This document shows positions 1 to 8,895 of a stretch of 64,000 nucleotides of DNA, piece after piece. Source of the stretch: Maribacter sp044594925 (lineage in GTDB: Bacteria > Bacteroidota > Bacteroidia > Flavobacteriales > Flavobacteriaceae); assembly GCF_044594925.1 (NCBI RefSeq), contig NZ_CP138991.1:496001-560000 (forward strand), read 5' to 3'. Under the pieces are notes generated by a model. That model saw nothing but the letters and a program-made list of their open reading frames with translations. It was not told the origin of the DNA and searched no databases. Numbering within the stretch: position 1 is the stretch's first letter; every line of letters begins with the position of its first letter. A program made the position numbers and the translations under genes.

Positions 1-706
1 TATTCATAGCTTCGATACCATCTAAAGAGGAGCGACCCATTTCCGGAGATGCGGCGGCATGGGCAGATACCCCATAAAAACGAAACTTAGCAGATTTGTT
101 TGCTAAAGCTGCACCCGCACTGGCTGCGTTTTGAGCTCCTGGATGCCAGTGTAAAGCAACATCTACATCATTGAAAAGTCCTTCACGTACCATATATACC
201 TTTCCAGACCCACCTTCTTCCGCAGGAGTTCCATAAAATCGAATAGTACCCTGCATTTTGTTCGCTTTGAGCCAGTCCTTGGTAGCAATCGCCGCTGCCG
301 TAGATGCCGTACCGAACAGGTGGTGTCCACAAGCATGTCCTGCAACTTTTCCGGCCGATTTTTTCTCTGCTACGGCCTGCTGCGAAAGACCGGGTAAGGC
401 ATCGTACTCCCCCATAATACCAATTACGGGACTTCCACTACCGTATTCCGCGATAAAGGCAGTAGGTATGCCCGCCACTCCTGTTGTAATGGTAAAACCT
501 TCGTCTTTTAATGTTTTTTGAAGTAAGGCCGAACTTTTTTCTTCCTGATAACCCATTTCGGCTAGGCTCCAAATCTCTTGTGCAATAGTGCCATATGCTT
601 CGCTTTTAGCATCTAGTTTTTGAAGGATATCGGCAGTCTTTTTCTGTGCATTTAAAGTACAATTGATGAGTATTGCCAGAAAGATAGTGTAAAGTGACTT
701 TTGCAT
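1..706 (-). CDS. M20-family amidohydrolase (AbgB/HmrA-like), C-terminus cut off by the window edge
   Basis: Exported zinc amidohydrolase that would hydrolyse an amide bond of an N-acyl or peptide substrate. I translated the minus strand from the ATG at 706-704 to the window edge, giving 235 residues without a stop. Residues 1-21 look like a signal peptide ending in LNAQ. The M20 signatures follow in order: GEYDALPG (about 99-106), the metal motif HACGHH (124-129), the catalytic-glutamate motif PAEEGG (161-166) and HWHPG (186-190). This spacing matches the AbgB-like branch of the family (aminobenzoyl-glutamate or indole-acetyl-amino-acid hydrolases). The dimerisation and C-terminal catalytic parts lie outside the window. 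Substrate cannot be assigned. It is divergent from the NADH dehydrogenase gene that starts at 808. Confidence 0.85.
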   Translation of the reverse strand, partial: MQKSLYTIFLAILINCTLNAQKKTADILQKLDAKSEAYGTIAQEIWSLAEMGYQEEKSSALLQKTLKDEGFTITTGVAGIPTAFIAEYGSGSPVIGIMGEYDALPGLSQQAVAEKKSAGKVAGHACGHHLFGTASTAAAIATKDWLKANKMQGTIRFYGTPAEEGGSGKVYMVREGLFNDVDVALHWHPGAQNAASAGAALANKSAKFRFYGVSAHAAASPEMGRSSLDGIEAMN

Positions 707-807
707 TTTTGGTGTTATTTGAAGTTAGCATTTAAATATACTAAAAACACGGTATTCTTTGCTATTTGGAAGAAGGTTTGTTTAATTTTACTTTTTAGAC
801 TTGAACT

Positions 808-2100
808 ATGAATATACCACGCTCCAGTTACCCAAGAATCGTTATAATAGGAGGCGGTTTTGGAGGTATTTCTTTAGCACAGAAACTTAGTAAAAAAGAA
901 GTGCAAGTAGTGCTGTTGGATAAAAATAACTATCACACTTTTCAGCCTTTACTATATCAAGTTTCTACGGGTGGTTTAGAGCCGGACTCTATTGCCTACC
1001 CCTTGCGCAAGGTCTTAATTGGCTATGACAATTTCTTTTTTAGACTTGCTGAGGTAAACGAAATATTGGCGGAAAAGAAGGTTCTGAATACTTCTATTGG
1101 CCAAGTTAGTTATGACTATTTGGTTGTGGCCACAGGTTCGGAAACTAATTTCTTTGGTAATAAAGAGTTAGAAAAAAATGCTATGGCCATGAAGTCCATT
1201 CCGCAGTCCTTAAACCTCAGAAGTTTAATCCTAGAAAATTTTGAACAAGCACTTTTAACGGACGATTATCATGAAAGAGACGCCTTAATGAATTTTGTTA
1301 TTGTAGGTGGCGGACCCACGGGTGTAGAATTGGCGGGAGCATTGGCAGAAATAAAAAAAGGAATTCTACCAAAAGATTATCCGGATTTAGATACCCGAAG
1401 GGCACAGATTAATTTGGTGCAAGGAGGTGACCGTCTTTTAGATGCCATGAGCGACAATGCATCTGAAAAATCCGAGAACTTTTTAGAAAAACTAGGCGTA
1501 CAAGTTTGGAAAAATACCAGAGTAACGGGTTATAACGGTAAAACAGTAACTACAAAAACCGATTTGACTTTTGAAACGGCAACGCTTGTTTGGGCGGCAG
1601 GCGTTATGGGTGCAACCATAAAAGGATTAGATGCCAAAGAATTACTGGCTGGCGGTAACCGATTGAACGTAAACCAATTTAACCAAGTTGAAGGATATCC
1701 TGAGATATTCGCTATCGGTGATATTGCTTGCATGGAAAGTAAGGATTACCCAAGGGGTCACCCTATGATGGCACAACCTGCCATACAGCAAGGGAAACAC
1801 CTTGGTGAAAATCTGGTGCGTTTAGTAGATGGGAAATCATTGAAACCTTTTTCCTACCGTGATAAGGGTAGTATGGCCACTGTTGGAAGGAACAAGGCAG
1901 TTGTAGATTTAAAGAAAATAAAATTCCAAGGTGTATTTGCTTGGTTCGTTTGGATGTTCGTACATCTATTTTTCTTGATTGGTTTTAGGAATAGGGTAGT
2001 GGTCTTTGTGAACTGGGTTTATAATTATGTGCGTTTTGATCGTGAAGCACGACTAATCATTAGGCCTTTCAAAAGAAATTATAGTCAGTTCAAAGATTAG
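808..2100 (+). CDS. ndh: type II NADH:quinone oxidoreductase (NDH-2)
   Basis: Single-subunit, non-proton-pumping NADH dehydrogenase that passes electrons from NADH via FAD to menaquinone at the inner face of the cytoplasmic membrane. The 430-residue length is normal for the family. An FAD dinucleotide-binding motif GGGFGG lies at residues 15-20, a second NADH-binding motif GGGPTG at about 167-172, and an AIGD motif near residue 300 contacts FAD. The C-terminus (about 370-410) is rich in Phe, Trp and Val and carries an amphipathic or membrane-dipping stretch, as in NDH-2 enzymes. The stop codon overlaps by 4 bases the stop of the convergent GH13 gene. Sulfide:quinone reductase is less likely because the matching cysteines are absent. 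Confidence 0.9.
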   Translation: MNIPRSSYPRIVIIGGGFGGISLAQKLSKKEVQVVLLDKNNYHTFQPLLYQVSTGGLEPDSIAYPLRKVLIGYDNFFFRLAEVNEILAEKKVLNTSIGQVSYDYLVVATGSETNFFGNKELEKNAMAMKSIPQSLNLRSLILENFEQALLTDDYHERDALMNFVIVGGGPTGVELAGALAEIKKGILPKDYPDLDTRRAQINLVQGGDRLLDAMSDNASEKSENFLEKLGVQVWKNTRVTGYNGKTVTTKTDLTFETATLVWAAGVMGATIKGLDAKELLAGGNRLNVNQFNQVEGYPEIFAIGDIACMESKDYPRGHPMMAQPAIQQGKHLGENLVRLVDGKSLKPFSYRDKGSMATVGRNKAVVDLKKIKFQGVFAWFVWMFVHLFFLIGFRNRVVVFVNWVYNYVRFDREARLIIRPFKRNYSQFKD

Positions 2101-3842
2101 TCTATGCTATAAACCATAGCATGATAGGGGCGTACTTTAAAGACACCATCCTTTACATGTGAAACGGCGTCATCATTGGATATTATTAATTTTGCATTTT
2201 GGTTTTCAAATTGTTCCAGCTTTAGTATTTCTCGTTCTCTAGAGAAACTTAGAAGAATTAAATAATGCTCCTTTTCTAAAGTTCTAGTATAGGCATAGAC
2301 CTTTTCATTGTCAGGTACAAGTAGTTCATAACTACCATAGATGAGCCCCAAATTATCTTTTCTGATTTGAACCATTTTCCGGAAGTAGTTCAAAACTGAG
2401 CCTCTGTCATTTTCCTGTGAAGTTACATTAATACCTTCTGCGTAATTAGCATTTACCTTAATCCAGGGCTTTTCATCAGAAAACCCTGCATTTTTGGTGG
2501 TGTCCCATTGCATTGGCGTCCTAGCGTTATCCCTACTGGCATCTTTCTCATTTTCTATAAACGCCTCTAGGTTTCCTCCTTCATTCTTTAGGGTCTCATA
2601 CCTGTTCAAGGTATTAATGTCCTTGTAATCGCCTATATTCTGAAACTTAATATTCGTCATTCCTATCTCTTCACCATAGTAGAAATAGGGCGTGCCTCTC
2701 ATCGTTAGTAAAAAGGTCTGTAGCATAGTAGCAGAATTATACCAATGCGTTTTAGAATCGTCTCCCCATCTACTTACACTTCTAGGAAAATCGTGATTAT
2801 TTAGGTACATACTTCCCCAGCCTTTTTCTGCGAAAACGGTATCCCAATCCGTATGTATTTTTTTAAACTCCGTTAGTTTCCATTTACCTTTTCGCATCAT
2901 AAAAACTTCATCTCCATCGCGGTCCAGGGACATCAAATCAAAGTGGAAGAACATATTAAGTTCATTTCGGTCTTCGTCTACAAAATCCAAGGCGTTCTCT
3001 ATGGTAATTCCTGGTGCTTCACCAACGGTCATGACATCATACTTAGAAAGCACCTCATTATTCATTTCTTTGAGGTACTCGTGCAGTTTTGGCCCGTTGG
3101 CATAGAAAGGAACAAAATTACCCTCATATTCATCAGGTAGTACGGGGTAGCTAATGTCTTTAGAGATAAAGGGTATTACATCCATACGGAAGCCATCGAC
3201 GCCTTTATCAAACCAAAAACGCATGGCATTGTACACTTCCTCTCTAAGTTTCGGATTTTCCCACTTTAGATCGGGCTGTTTTTCTGAAAAGTAATGTAGG
3301 TAGTAGGCGTCAGTAGCCTCGTCGTATTTCCATGCATTACCTTCAACGTCAAAATAGCTCCACCTTTTTGGTGGTGTGCCTTTTTCTGCTGGCCACCAGT
3401 GATAGTAATCTCTAAAAGGATTATCTCTAGATTTACGGGATTCTACAAACCATTGGTGCTCATCACTACTATGGTTCACAACAAGGTCCATGACCAATTT
3501 TAAGCCTCTTTTTTTTATTCCTTCTAGAAGTTGGTCAAAGTCGTCCATGGTTCCAAACTCGGACATAATACTTCTATAATCACTTATATCATAACCATTG
3601 TCATCGTTTGGAGATGTGTAAATAGGATTTAGCCAAATAATGGTAACCCCAAGACTTTTGATATAATCCAAACGCTTTATGATACCCTGTAAATCTCCTA
3701 TTCCGTTACCCGTAGTGTCTTGAAAACTTCTAGGGTAAATTTGATATACGATACCTTCTTTCCACCACAACCTATCTAAGCTATTCTTCAATTCGGCCTT
3801 TTTTTTATAAATATATGATTTTTGATGAGTAAAAAAAGACAA
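2097..3842 (-). CDS. GH13 alpha-glucosidase (oligo-1,6-glucosidase/GH13_31-like)
   Basis: Cytoplasmic retaining alpha-glucosidase that releases glucose from short alpha-glucans such as isomaltose or maltose. The catalytic set of family GH13 is visible: nucleophile Asp221 (GFRMD), acid/base Glu275 (VGEAPG) and Asp351 (NNHD), with substrate His124 (VNHSS). Conserved region V reads QPDLKW (189-194), close to the QPDLN of oligo-1,6-glucosidases. At 581 residues it fits the family. No signal peptide is seen. The first 22 residues are extra relative to the usual start near DRLWWKEG, so a TTG start about 17 codons downstream is also possible. It stands alone on the minus strand between xerD and ndh, away from the glgB/GH31 pair at 13.7-18 kb that likely shares its pathway. 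Confidence 0.88.
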   Translation of the reverse strand: MSFFTHQKSYIYKKKAELKNSLDRLWWKEGIVYQIYPRSFQDTTGNGIGDLQGIIKRLDYIKSLGVTIIWLNPIYTSPNDDNGYDISDYRSIMSEFGTMDDFDQLLEGIKKRGLKLVMDLVVNHSSDEHQWFVESRKSRDNPFRDYYHWWPAEKGTPPKRWSYFDVEGNAWKYDEATDAYYLHYFSEKQPDLKWENPKLREEVYNAMRFWFDKGVDGFRMDVIPFISKDISYPVLPDEYEGNFVPFYANGPKLHEYLKEMNNEVLSKYDVMTVGEAPGITIENALDFVDEDRNELNMFFHFDLMSLDRDGDEVFMMRKGKWKLTEFKKIHTDWDTVFAEKGWGSMYLNNHDFPRSVSRWGDDSKTHWYNSATMLQTFLLTMRGTPYFYYGEEIGMTNIKFQNIGDYKDINTLNRYETLKNEGGNLEAFIENEKDASRDNARTPMQWDTTKNAGFSDEKPWIKVNANYAEGINVTSQENDRGSVLNYFRKMVQIRKDNLGLIYGSYELLVPDNEKVYAYTRTLEKEHYLILLSFSREREILKLEQFENQNAKLIISNDDAVSHVKDGVFKVRPYHAMVYSID

Positions 3843-3953
3843 TAAAATAGGATAAGAAGTACTATAACGATGGAGTAAGTTATTTTTATTTCAAAACTGA
3901 ATTTAACAGAGAAAACTGGTTTTAGAATATGATTCTGGCTATCATTAAAATAA

Positions 3954-4850
3954 TCATTTTCTTGGATGAAATTTATTCATTACTTCGGCCAAATGGGTCC
4001 TGTCAACATGCATATATACTTCTGTGGTCGTAATGCTTTCATGACCTAGCATTTGTTGAATAGACCTTAAATCTGCTCCGTTTTCTAATAAGTGGGTTGC
4101 AAAGGAGTGCCTAAAGGTATGCGGGCTAATATTTTTTCGGAGACCTATTTGTTGCGCTAAATCCTTGACAATTGTAAAAATCATAGCCCGTGAGAGCTGC
4201 TTCCCCCTCCTGTTTAGAAAAAGGATATCTTGAAAACCTTCTTGGATATTTAGGTGAATCCGCACTTCTTTTCTATAAATATTGATGTATTTTTTATTGA
4301 TATTGCTTACAGGTACAAAACGCTGTTTATCTCCTTTGCCGATTACTTTTATAAAATCTTCTTCAAAATATAGGTCGGATATTTTAAGACCTATAAGTTC
4401 GGATACACGTAGTCCACAGCCGTACAGTGTTTCTAACATTGCTCTGTTCCGTTCCCCTTCTTTCTTACTTAAATCAATGGCGGCAATTAGTTGGTTTATT
4501 TCGTTCTCCGAAATGGTATCCGGAAGCTTACGTCCAATTTTTGGAGACTCGATAAGGTCTAAGGGATTGTCCTCGCGGTAGTCTTCAAAAACTAAGTAAC
4601 TAAAGAAACTTTTAAGTCCTGAAATAATACGCGCTTGTGACCTAGGATTAACCACTTTAGCTATTTCATAAACAAAACGTTCTACCGTGTCTTTAGAAAT
4701 GTCCAAGGGTAAGTCTTTTAACTTATTGATATCTAGAAATTTAACTAGTTTCTCTATATCCCAAACATAATTTTTTATGGAATTATCCGCTAATCCCCTT
4801 TCCAATTTCAGGTAGTTTCTAAAATCTTTCAGGGCTTGTTCCCATTTCAT
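3954..4850 (-). CDS. xerD: site-specific tyrosine recombinase XerD
   Basis: Tyrosine recombinase that with XerC resolves chromosome dimers at dif during division. The protein is 298 residues, the usual size. The N-terminal core-binding domain spans about 1-90 and the catalytic domain about 108-298. The active-site residues are present: Arg148 (GCGLR), Lys172 (GKGDK), His244 and Arg247 (HTFRH), His270 (LGH) and nucleophile Tyr279. Genes for outer-membrane barrels and aroQ diverge from it, an arrangement common in Flavobacteriaceae, which supports a housekeeping XerD rather than a phage or integron integrase. No mobile-element genes are nearby. Confidence 0.92.
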   Translation of the reverse strand: MKWEQALKDFRNYLKLERGLADNSIKNYVWDIEKLVKFLDINKLKDLPLDISKDTVERFVYEIAKVVNPRSQARIISGLKSFFSYLVFEDYREDNPLDLIESPKIGRKLPDTISENEINQLIAAIDLSKKEGERNRAMLETLYGCGLRVSELIGLKISDLYFEEDFIKVIGKGDKQRFVPVSNINKKYINIYRKEVRIHLNIQEGFQDILFLNRRGKQLSRAMIFTIVKDLAQQIGLRKNISPHTFRHSFATHLLENGADLRSIQQMLGHESITTTEVYMHVDRTHLAEVMNKFHPRK

Positions 4851-4979
4851 AGCTAAAGAGATGTTTTCTAAAAAATTTGATTTTTATTCAGGAAAGATAG
4901 GTCGAAAATCACAAATGTAAAGCTTCTGAATAATAAAGATTTATATCTTTAACGCCACAATCTAAAAACACAATTTGAA

Positions 4980-5540
4980 ATGAAAAGATTATTATTTGTT
5001 ACGGTTTTTTTCTCTTTAGTGGTTGCTACATCAGTAGCCCAGGACGGAATGAGTTTTGGTGCAAAAGCGGGACTGAATGTTAGCTCATTGGGTGGCGATG
5101 AAGTTTACAGCTATGATGCTAAATTAGGTTTTCATGTTGGTGGTGTATTGGAACTACCTTTTTCTGATAAAATAATTATTCAACCAGAAGCGCTAATTTC
5201 TTTACAGGGTAGTGGAGGTTTCTTTCAGGACGATCTTAATTTCCTGTATTTATCAATCCCTGTAGTGGCCAAATATAATGTTTGGGACTCCTTGTATATA
5301 GAAGCTGGACCACAGGCGGGTTTTCTTTTGTCTAATAATTTAGATGGCAATACCTTTGGTACGGGTCAGAATTTTGATGAAACAAACGGTCTAGACCTAG
5401 GGCTTACCGTAGGTGCAGGATATCGCTTAAATGAAAATTTTTATTTCCAAGCTAGGTTTGCCGGAGGTTTTATAAACGCCATTAAGGATGTGACATCTAA
5501 AAATAGAGTATTTCAAGTCTCGGCGGTATATTTTCTTTAA
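4980..5540 (+). CDS. outer-membrane beta-barrel protein (PorT-like)
   Basis: Small outer-membrane barrel protein of 186 residues. Residues 1-20 form a clear signal peptide (Lys-Arg, then a hydrophobic stretch ending SVAQ). The mature part begins with GAKAGLNVS and has alternating hydrophobic strands with Gly/Tyr/Phe turns, such as YIEAGPQAGF and FQARFAGGF, ending in FLVSAVYFL-like aromatic strand VFQVSAVYFL, typical of an eight-stranded PorT/OmpW-like barrel. A strong terminator follows at 5561-5591, so it is a single-gene unit. The specific role is unknown; type IX secretion PorT itself is longer, so I do not call it PorT. Confidence 0.75.
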   Translation: MKRLLFVTVFFSLVVATSVAQDGMSFGAKAGLNVSSLGGDEVYSYDAKLGFHVGGVLELPFSDKIIIQPEALISLQGSGGFFQDDLNFLYLSIPVVAKYNVWDSLYIEAGPQAGFLLSNNLDGNTFGTGQNFDETNGLDLGLTVGAGYRLNENFYFQARFAGGFINAIKDVTSKNRVFQVSAVYFL

Positions 5541-5560
5541 TCACAAACTTAAAATTATAT

Positions 5561-5591
5561 AAAAAGCGAGAGGGTAACCTTTCGCTTTTTT
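5561..5591 (+). terminator. intrinsic terminator after the outer-membrane barrel gene
   Basis: AAAAAGCGA (5561-5569) pairs with TCGCTTTTT (5582-5590), with an inner AGG/CCT pairing and a GTAA loop, followed by T's. It lies about 20 bases after the stop at 5540. Confidence 0.8.
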
Positions 5592-5731
5592 GTTGAAATG
5601 CTATTGTTCTTATTTTTGTTTTCCGCAAGAAATGAGTGTTTTACAACTAAATTCATAGTAGTTACAACTTTTATTATCAGACTGTGATTAAGATGTTAAG
5701 TTTACATAACAACCAAACTTAGTATAATCAA

Positions 5732-6247
5732 ATGAAAAGATTTTATATCGCTATTTTCCTAATGGTCGCTTCATTTTCTGCGGAAGCACAGATAGATAGA
5801 ACAAATTTTAGGGCTGGCGTAAATGCCGGACTAGTTGTAGGTGATTTTTCCGAAGCCTATAGTCTTACTTTGGGAATTGATATTTATCAACACTGGGGTG
5901 TCTCCAGAGAACTGGACTTAGGAATCGCTACTGGTTTTTCTAACGCTTTTGGTGAAAAAGAATCCTCCTCGGTTGGTGGTGTTACCGTACAAACAGAATT
6001 TGATAATGCGCAATTTATTCCAATTGCTGGCTCTTTGAGAATATACCCAACTTCAGGGTTTAAGATAGGTGCCGATGTTGGTTATGCTATTGGCCTTAAC
6101 GAGGGTAATGATGGGGGCTTTTATTATAGACCTAGCATGGGTATAGATGTAAGTGGCGGTACCACAGAGATAAACGTATCTTATTTTTCCGTCAATGGTG
6201 ATGCCAATTTCTCTACAGCACTTCTAGGTTTTCTGATTTTATTCTAA
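5732..6247 (+). CDS. exported outer-membrane-like beta-barrel protein, function unknown
   Basis: Protein of 171 residues with a signal peptide at 1-19 (basic start, hydrophobic core, cleavage after AEAQ). The mature part has repeated strand-like segments rich in Gly, Phe and Tyr (for example FRAGVNAGLVVGDF, LRIYPTSGFKIGADVGYAIG) and ends with an aromatic-hydrophobic strand ending in Phe, as in outer-membrane barrels. It has the same length class as the barrel gene just upstream but little obvious sequence identity. The 190-base gap with a terminator separates the two genes, so they are separate transcription units. Function is not recognised. Confidence 0.65.
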   Translation: MKRFYIAIFLMVASFSAEAQIDRTNFRAGVNAGLVVGDFSEAYSLTLGIDIYQHWGVSRELDLGIATGFSNAFGEKESSSVGGVTVQTEFDNAQFIPIAGSLRIYPTSGFKIGADVGYAIGLNEGNDGGFYYRPSMGIDVSGGTTEINVSYFSVNGDANFSTALLGFLILF

Positions 6248-6278
6248 TAAACCGGTCTAATTAACAAGCTCTCGTTAT

Positions 6279-6312
6279 TTGCTTTTTCTAGTTTAAATTA
6301 TTAGTATTTTTG
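6279..6312 (+). promoter_or_regulatory. putative Bacteroidetes promoter of aroQ
   Basis: A -33 TTG (6279-6281) is followed after 23 bases by TATTTTTG (6305-6312), matching the TTG/TAnnTTTG promoter of this phylum. It would start transcription near 6319, about 75 bases before the aroQ ATG. Confidence 0.5.
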
Positions 6313-6393
6313 ATGGTGTTGAATTTTTTGTTGCGCATTAATTGTGATGACAAAGAGTTTACTTCAATTCAAGAATAAAAAGAAGCGATTCAC

Positions 6394-6807
6394 ATGAAAG
6401 TTATTATCATTAACGGTCCCAATTTAAACCTATTGGGAAAACGGGAACCGGAAGTTTATGGAGATAAAACTTTTGAAGATTATTTTGCAGAGCTTCAATT
6501 TAGGTTCAAAGAAGTACAACTAGAATATTTTCAATCAAATATTGAGGGAGAACTTATTTCCAAGATACAGGAGACCGGTTTTTCTTATGATGGGATTGTT
6601 TTAAACGCAGCATCTTATACCCATACCTCTGTAGGTATCGGCGATGCGGTAAAGGCTATAGAAACTCCTGTGGTAGAGGTACATATTTCCAATACTCATA
6701 AAAGAGAAGACTTTAGGCATGTTTCCTATATCTCTTCTGGCGCAAAAGGAGTAATTCTAGGCTTTGGTCTACAAAGTTATAATTTAGCCATACAGAGCTT
6801 TCTGTAA
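6394..6807 (+). CDS. aroQ: 3-dehydroquinate dehydratase, type II
   Basis: Converts 3-dehydroquinate to 3-dehydroshikimate in the shikimate pathway. It is a small cytoplasmic enzyme of 137 residues that forms dodecamers in this family. The N-terminal signature NGPNLNLLGKREPEVYG (7-23) includes the flexible-loop Arg17 and catalytic Tyr22. The substrate-binding Asn and the EVHISN motif with the general-acid histidine lie at about 92-102. It is preceded by a good phylum-type promoter and is the usual neighbour of xerD in Flavobacteriaceae. The call is secure; type I (AroD) enzymes are unrelated in sequence. Confidence 0.95.
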   Translation: MKVIIINGPNLNLLGKREPEVYGDKTFEDYFAELQFRFKEVQLEYFQSNIEGELISKIQETGFSYDGIVLNAASYTHTSVGIGDAVKAIETPVVEVHISNTHKREDFRHVSYISSGAKGVILGFGLQSYNLAIQSFL

Positions 6808-6886
6808 CGTGATTTTTTTGGCCGTTGGGTTTTGAAATACGTCCGAGGAAGGCTTCCTCTTCGTAAATATATAAAACGCCATAGCT

Positions 6887-8053
6887 ATGAAAAGAATTAT
6901 CGCACTCATTGTGTTTACTTTATTCGTTGTGTTTTCTTGTAGCAAGGATGAGGATCGTAAGCTTGTTCCAATTGCAGAAAACACGGTTAGTTTAGTAAAT
7001 GCATTTCCCAATTTAGAATTTTCGAGACCATTGGACCTTCAAAGTCCAAACGATGGTAGCAATCGTATTTTTGTAGCTGAGCAGGGAGGAAGTATTAAAG
7101 TGTTTCCAAACGATGAAACTACCGAAAACAGCACTACTTTTTTAAATTTGGAGAACCGTGTGATTAGTTCCAGTGAACTTGGTCTTCTTGGTTTTGCCTT
7201 TCATCCCAACTACAGTGCTAACGGCTTTTTTTATGTTACCTATACACCATCAGAAGATATGGCCTTAGTATCAAGGTTTCAGGTTTCCGATACTTCTGAA
7301 GATTTCGCAGAGGTGACCAGTGAAACCATTTTACTTCGAATTGCGCAACCAGAGACCAATCATAATGGAGGTCAGTTGGCCTTTGGTCCAGATGGCTATC
7401 TATACATTGCTTCAGGTGACGGTGGTGGAGGAGGTGACCCACAAGGTAATGCCCAAAATTTAGAGAACCTTTTAGGCGCAATTTTGAGAATTGATGTAGA
7501 TGGTTCAGGTCCGGACTTTAATTATAGTATTCCCCCGGATAACCCATTTGTAAATATGGAGAATGCAAGAGCGGAAATATACGCGTACGGTTTGCGCAAC
7601 CCTTGGCGATTTAGTTTTGATACACAAACGAACAGGATATGGGCCGCTGATGTGGGACAGGGCGAATTGGAAGAGATAAATATCATTGAAAATGGAGGGA
7701 ATTATGGTTGGAATATTTTAGAGGGAACCTCCTGTTTTAGCGCGGAAAATTGTGATAGCTCTAATACGATTGCACCTATTTTTGAATATAACCATGATGC
7801 TAACGATCGGTCTATAACCGGCGGTTATATTTATAGGGGAGAAGAGGTAAATAGTTTGAAAGGATATTACATCTACGGTGATTTTATCTCGGGGCGCATA
7901 TGGGCTTTGGATAGTAATTTAAACGGAAATCCAGATAATCAGCTTTTGGTGGAATCTGGTTTAAATATTTCCTCTTTTGGTACAGATGCTAATAACGAAA
8001 TATATGTTTGTAGCTTTGATGGGAATATTTATAGGTTTAAGGAAACTGAGTAA
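6887..8053 (+). CDS. PQQ-dependent sugar dehydrogenase-like lipoprotein (GDH-B/Asd family)
   Basis: Six-bladed beta-propeller of the soluble PQQ glucose/aldose sugar dehydrogenase family, which oxidises aldoses to lactones in the periplasm. It has 388 residues. A lipoprotein-like signal ends at Cys18 (VVFSC), so it is probably anchored to a membrane. The propeller motifs are clear: DGSNRIFVAEQGG (about 56-68), ETNHNGGQLAFGPDG with the probable catalytic His159, a Gly-rich GDGGGGGDP calcium/PQQ loop (177-185), and GLRNPWRF. It lacks the cytochrome domain some homologues carry. PQQ is not made by genes in the window and would have to be supplied from elsewhere. A non-enzymatic NHL/YliI-like role cannot be excluded. 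Confidence 0.82.
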   Translation: MKRIIALIVFTLFVVFSCSKDEDRKLVPIAENTVSLVNAFPNLEFSRPLDLQSPNDGSNRIFVAEQGGSIKVFPNDETTENSTTFLNLENRVISSSELGLLGFAFHPNYSANGFFYVTYTPSEDMALVSRFQVSDTSEDFAEVTSETILLRIAQPETNHNGGQLAFGPDGYLYIASGDGGGGGDPQGNAQNLENLLGAILRIDVDGSGPDFNYSIPPDNPFVNMENARAEIYAYGLRNPWRFSFDTQTNRIWAADVGQGELEEINIIENGGNYGWNILEGTSCFSAENCDSSNTIAPIFEYNHDANDRSITGGYIYRGEEVNSLKGYYIYGDFISGRIWALDSNLNGNPDNQLLVESGLNISSFGTDANNEIYVCSFDGNIYRFKETE

Positions 8054-8056
8054 ATG

Positions 8057-8338
8057 TTAGGCTTCCCTTAGGTATTTTTCTTCTACATAAAATGTAGCAA
8101 AAGGTAATAATGAGGCGATTCCAAAAATAATAAACCGCTTTATGCCCCATTTTTTATTAAAACACACCAGAAGTGCTAGCACTATAAATGCTATAAAGAG
8201 CACTCCATGTGCGTAGCCAACGACCTTGTTGGGTCCAGGAATTTCTGCCCAATACTTCAATGGCATGGTCACTCCAAATAGTGCTAGGTAAGATATTCCT
8301 TCTAAAATGGCGGTGGCTTTAAAAGCTTTTAACAACAT
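8057..8338 (-). CDS. DUF3817 integral membrane protein
   Basis: Small membrane protein of 93 residues with three predicted helices (about 8-28, 41-62 and 70-86). The motifs LEGISYLALF near the start, KVVGYAHGVLFI in the middle and LPFATFYVEEKYL at the end are the hallmarks of the DUF3817 family. Function is not known. It follows the PepSY-TM gene by a single base and probably shares its transcript, together with lpdA upstream. It faces the sugar dehydrogenase gene convergently with only 3 bases between stops. Confidence 0.8.
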   Translation of the reverse strand: MLLKAFKATAILEGISYLALFGVTMPLKYWAEIPGPNKVVGYAHGVLFIAFIVLALLVCFNKKWGIKRFIIFGIASLLPFATFYVEEKYLREA

Positions 8339-8339
8339 A

Positions 8340-8891
8340 CTAGGCGAATAAAATAAGTATTAATACAGGGAATATTAGACCAAGAGCAGTCAATTTCCAA
8401 CCTCTCTTTTTAAAACTATTCTTTCCTTTTGTAATAAACATTCCTGTGATGGCAATGACCAACATAGCTATCCCAAAAATATCAGAATACCAAATCCAAA
8501 ATTTATTGGTCGTTTTATGCAAAAACATTGTATGGCCAAGAAACGGTACTTTCTTTTTGTATTCGAGTTTTCCTTCTCCCGTAGTTAAATCGGCATCTAG
8601 GATAACATTGTCGTCATAGAATATTCGGAGTTCGTTATCTCTAATTCTATGACTGTCATAATCCGCCGCTAAATCCCATTGTTTTGACAATTCAATAATA
8701 GCTTCCTCAGCTTCTAAAGTCTTGGAATTTTCAGGAATATCGATTTTAACCTCTTTTAGCTCATAGGTATAGTCCATTGGGTACCAGTCCCGTCTGTGGT
8801 TCAGGATTATTCCAGAAAATGAAAAAGCCAAAATTAACCCGAGAAAGAAATAAGCTACATCCCTGTGAACGTTTCTGTTGTTTAACTTCAT
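8340..8891 (-). CDS. PepSY-associated membrane-helix protein
   Basis: Membrane protein of 183 residues. An N-terminal helix (about 10-30, HRDVAYFFLGLILAFSFSG) contains the HR and SGIILNHR motifs of the PepSY-TM family. A periplasmic domain of about 100 residues follows, and then two C-terminal helices (about 134-153 and 164-182). Relatives include reductase and siderophore-related membrane proteins. The histidines in HRD and NHRRD could be haem or metal ligands by analogy, which is inference only. It starts 4 bases after the lpdA stop, so the pair is likely co-transcribed. Confidence 0.7.
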   Translation of the reverse strand: MKLNNRNVHRDVAYFFLGLILAFSFSGIILNHRRDWYPMDYTYELKEVKIDIPENSKTLEAEEAIIELSKQWDLAADYDSHRIRDNELRIFYDDNVILDADLTTGEGKLEYKKKVPFLGHTMFLHKTTNKFWIWYSDIFGIAMLVIAITGMFITKGKNSFKKRGWKLTALGLIFPVLILILFA

Positions 8892-8895
8892 GGAA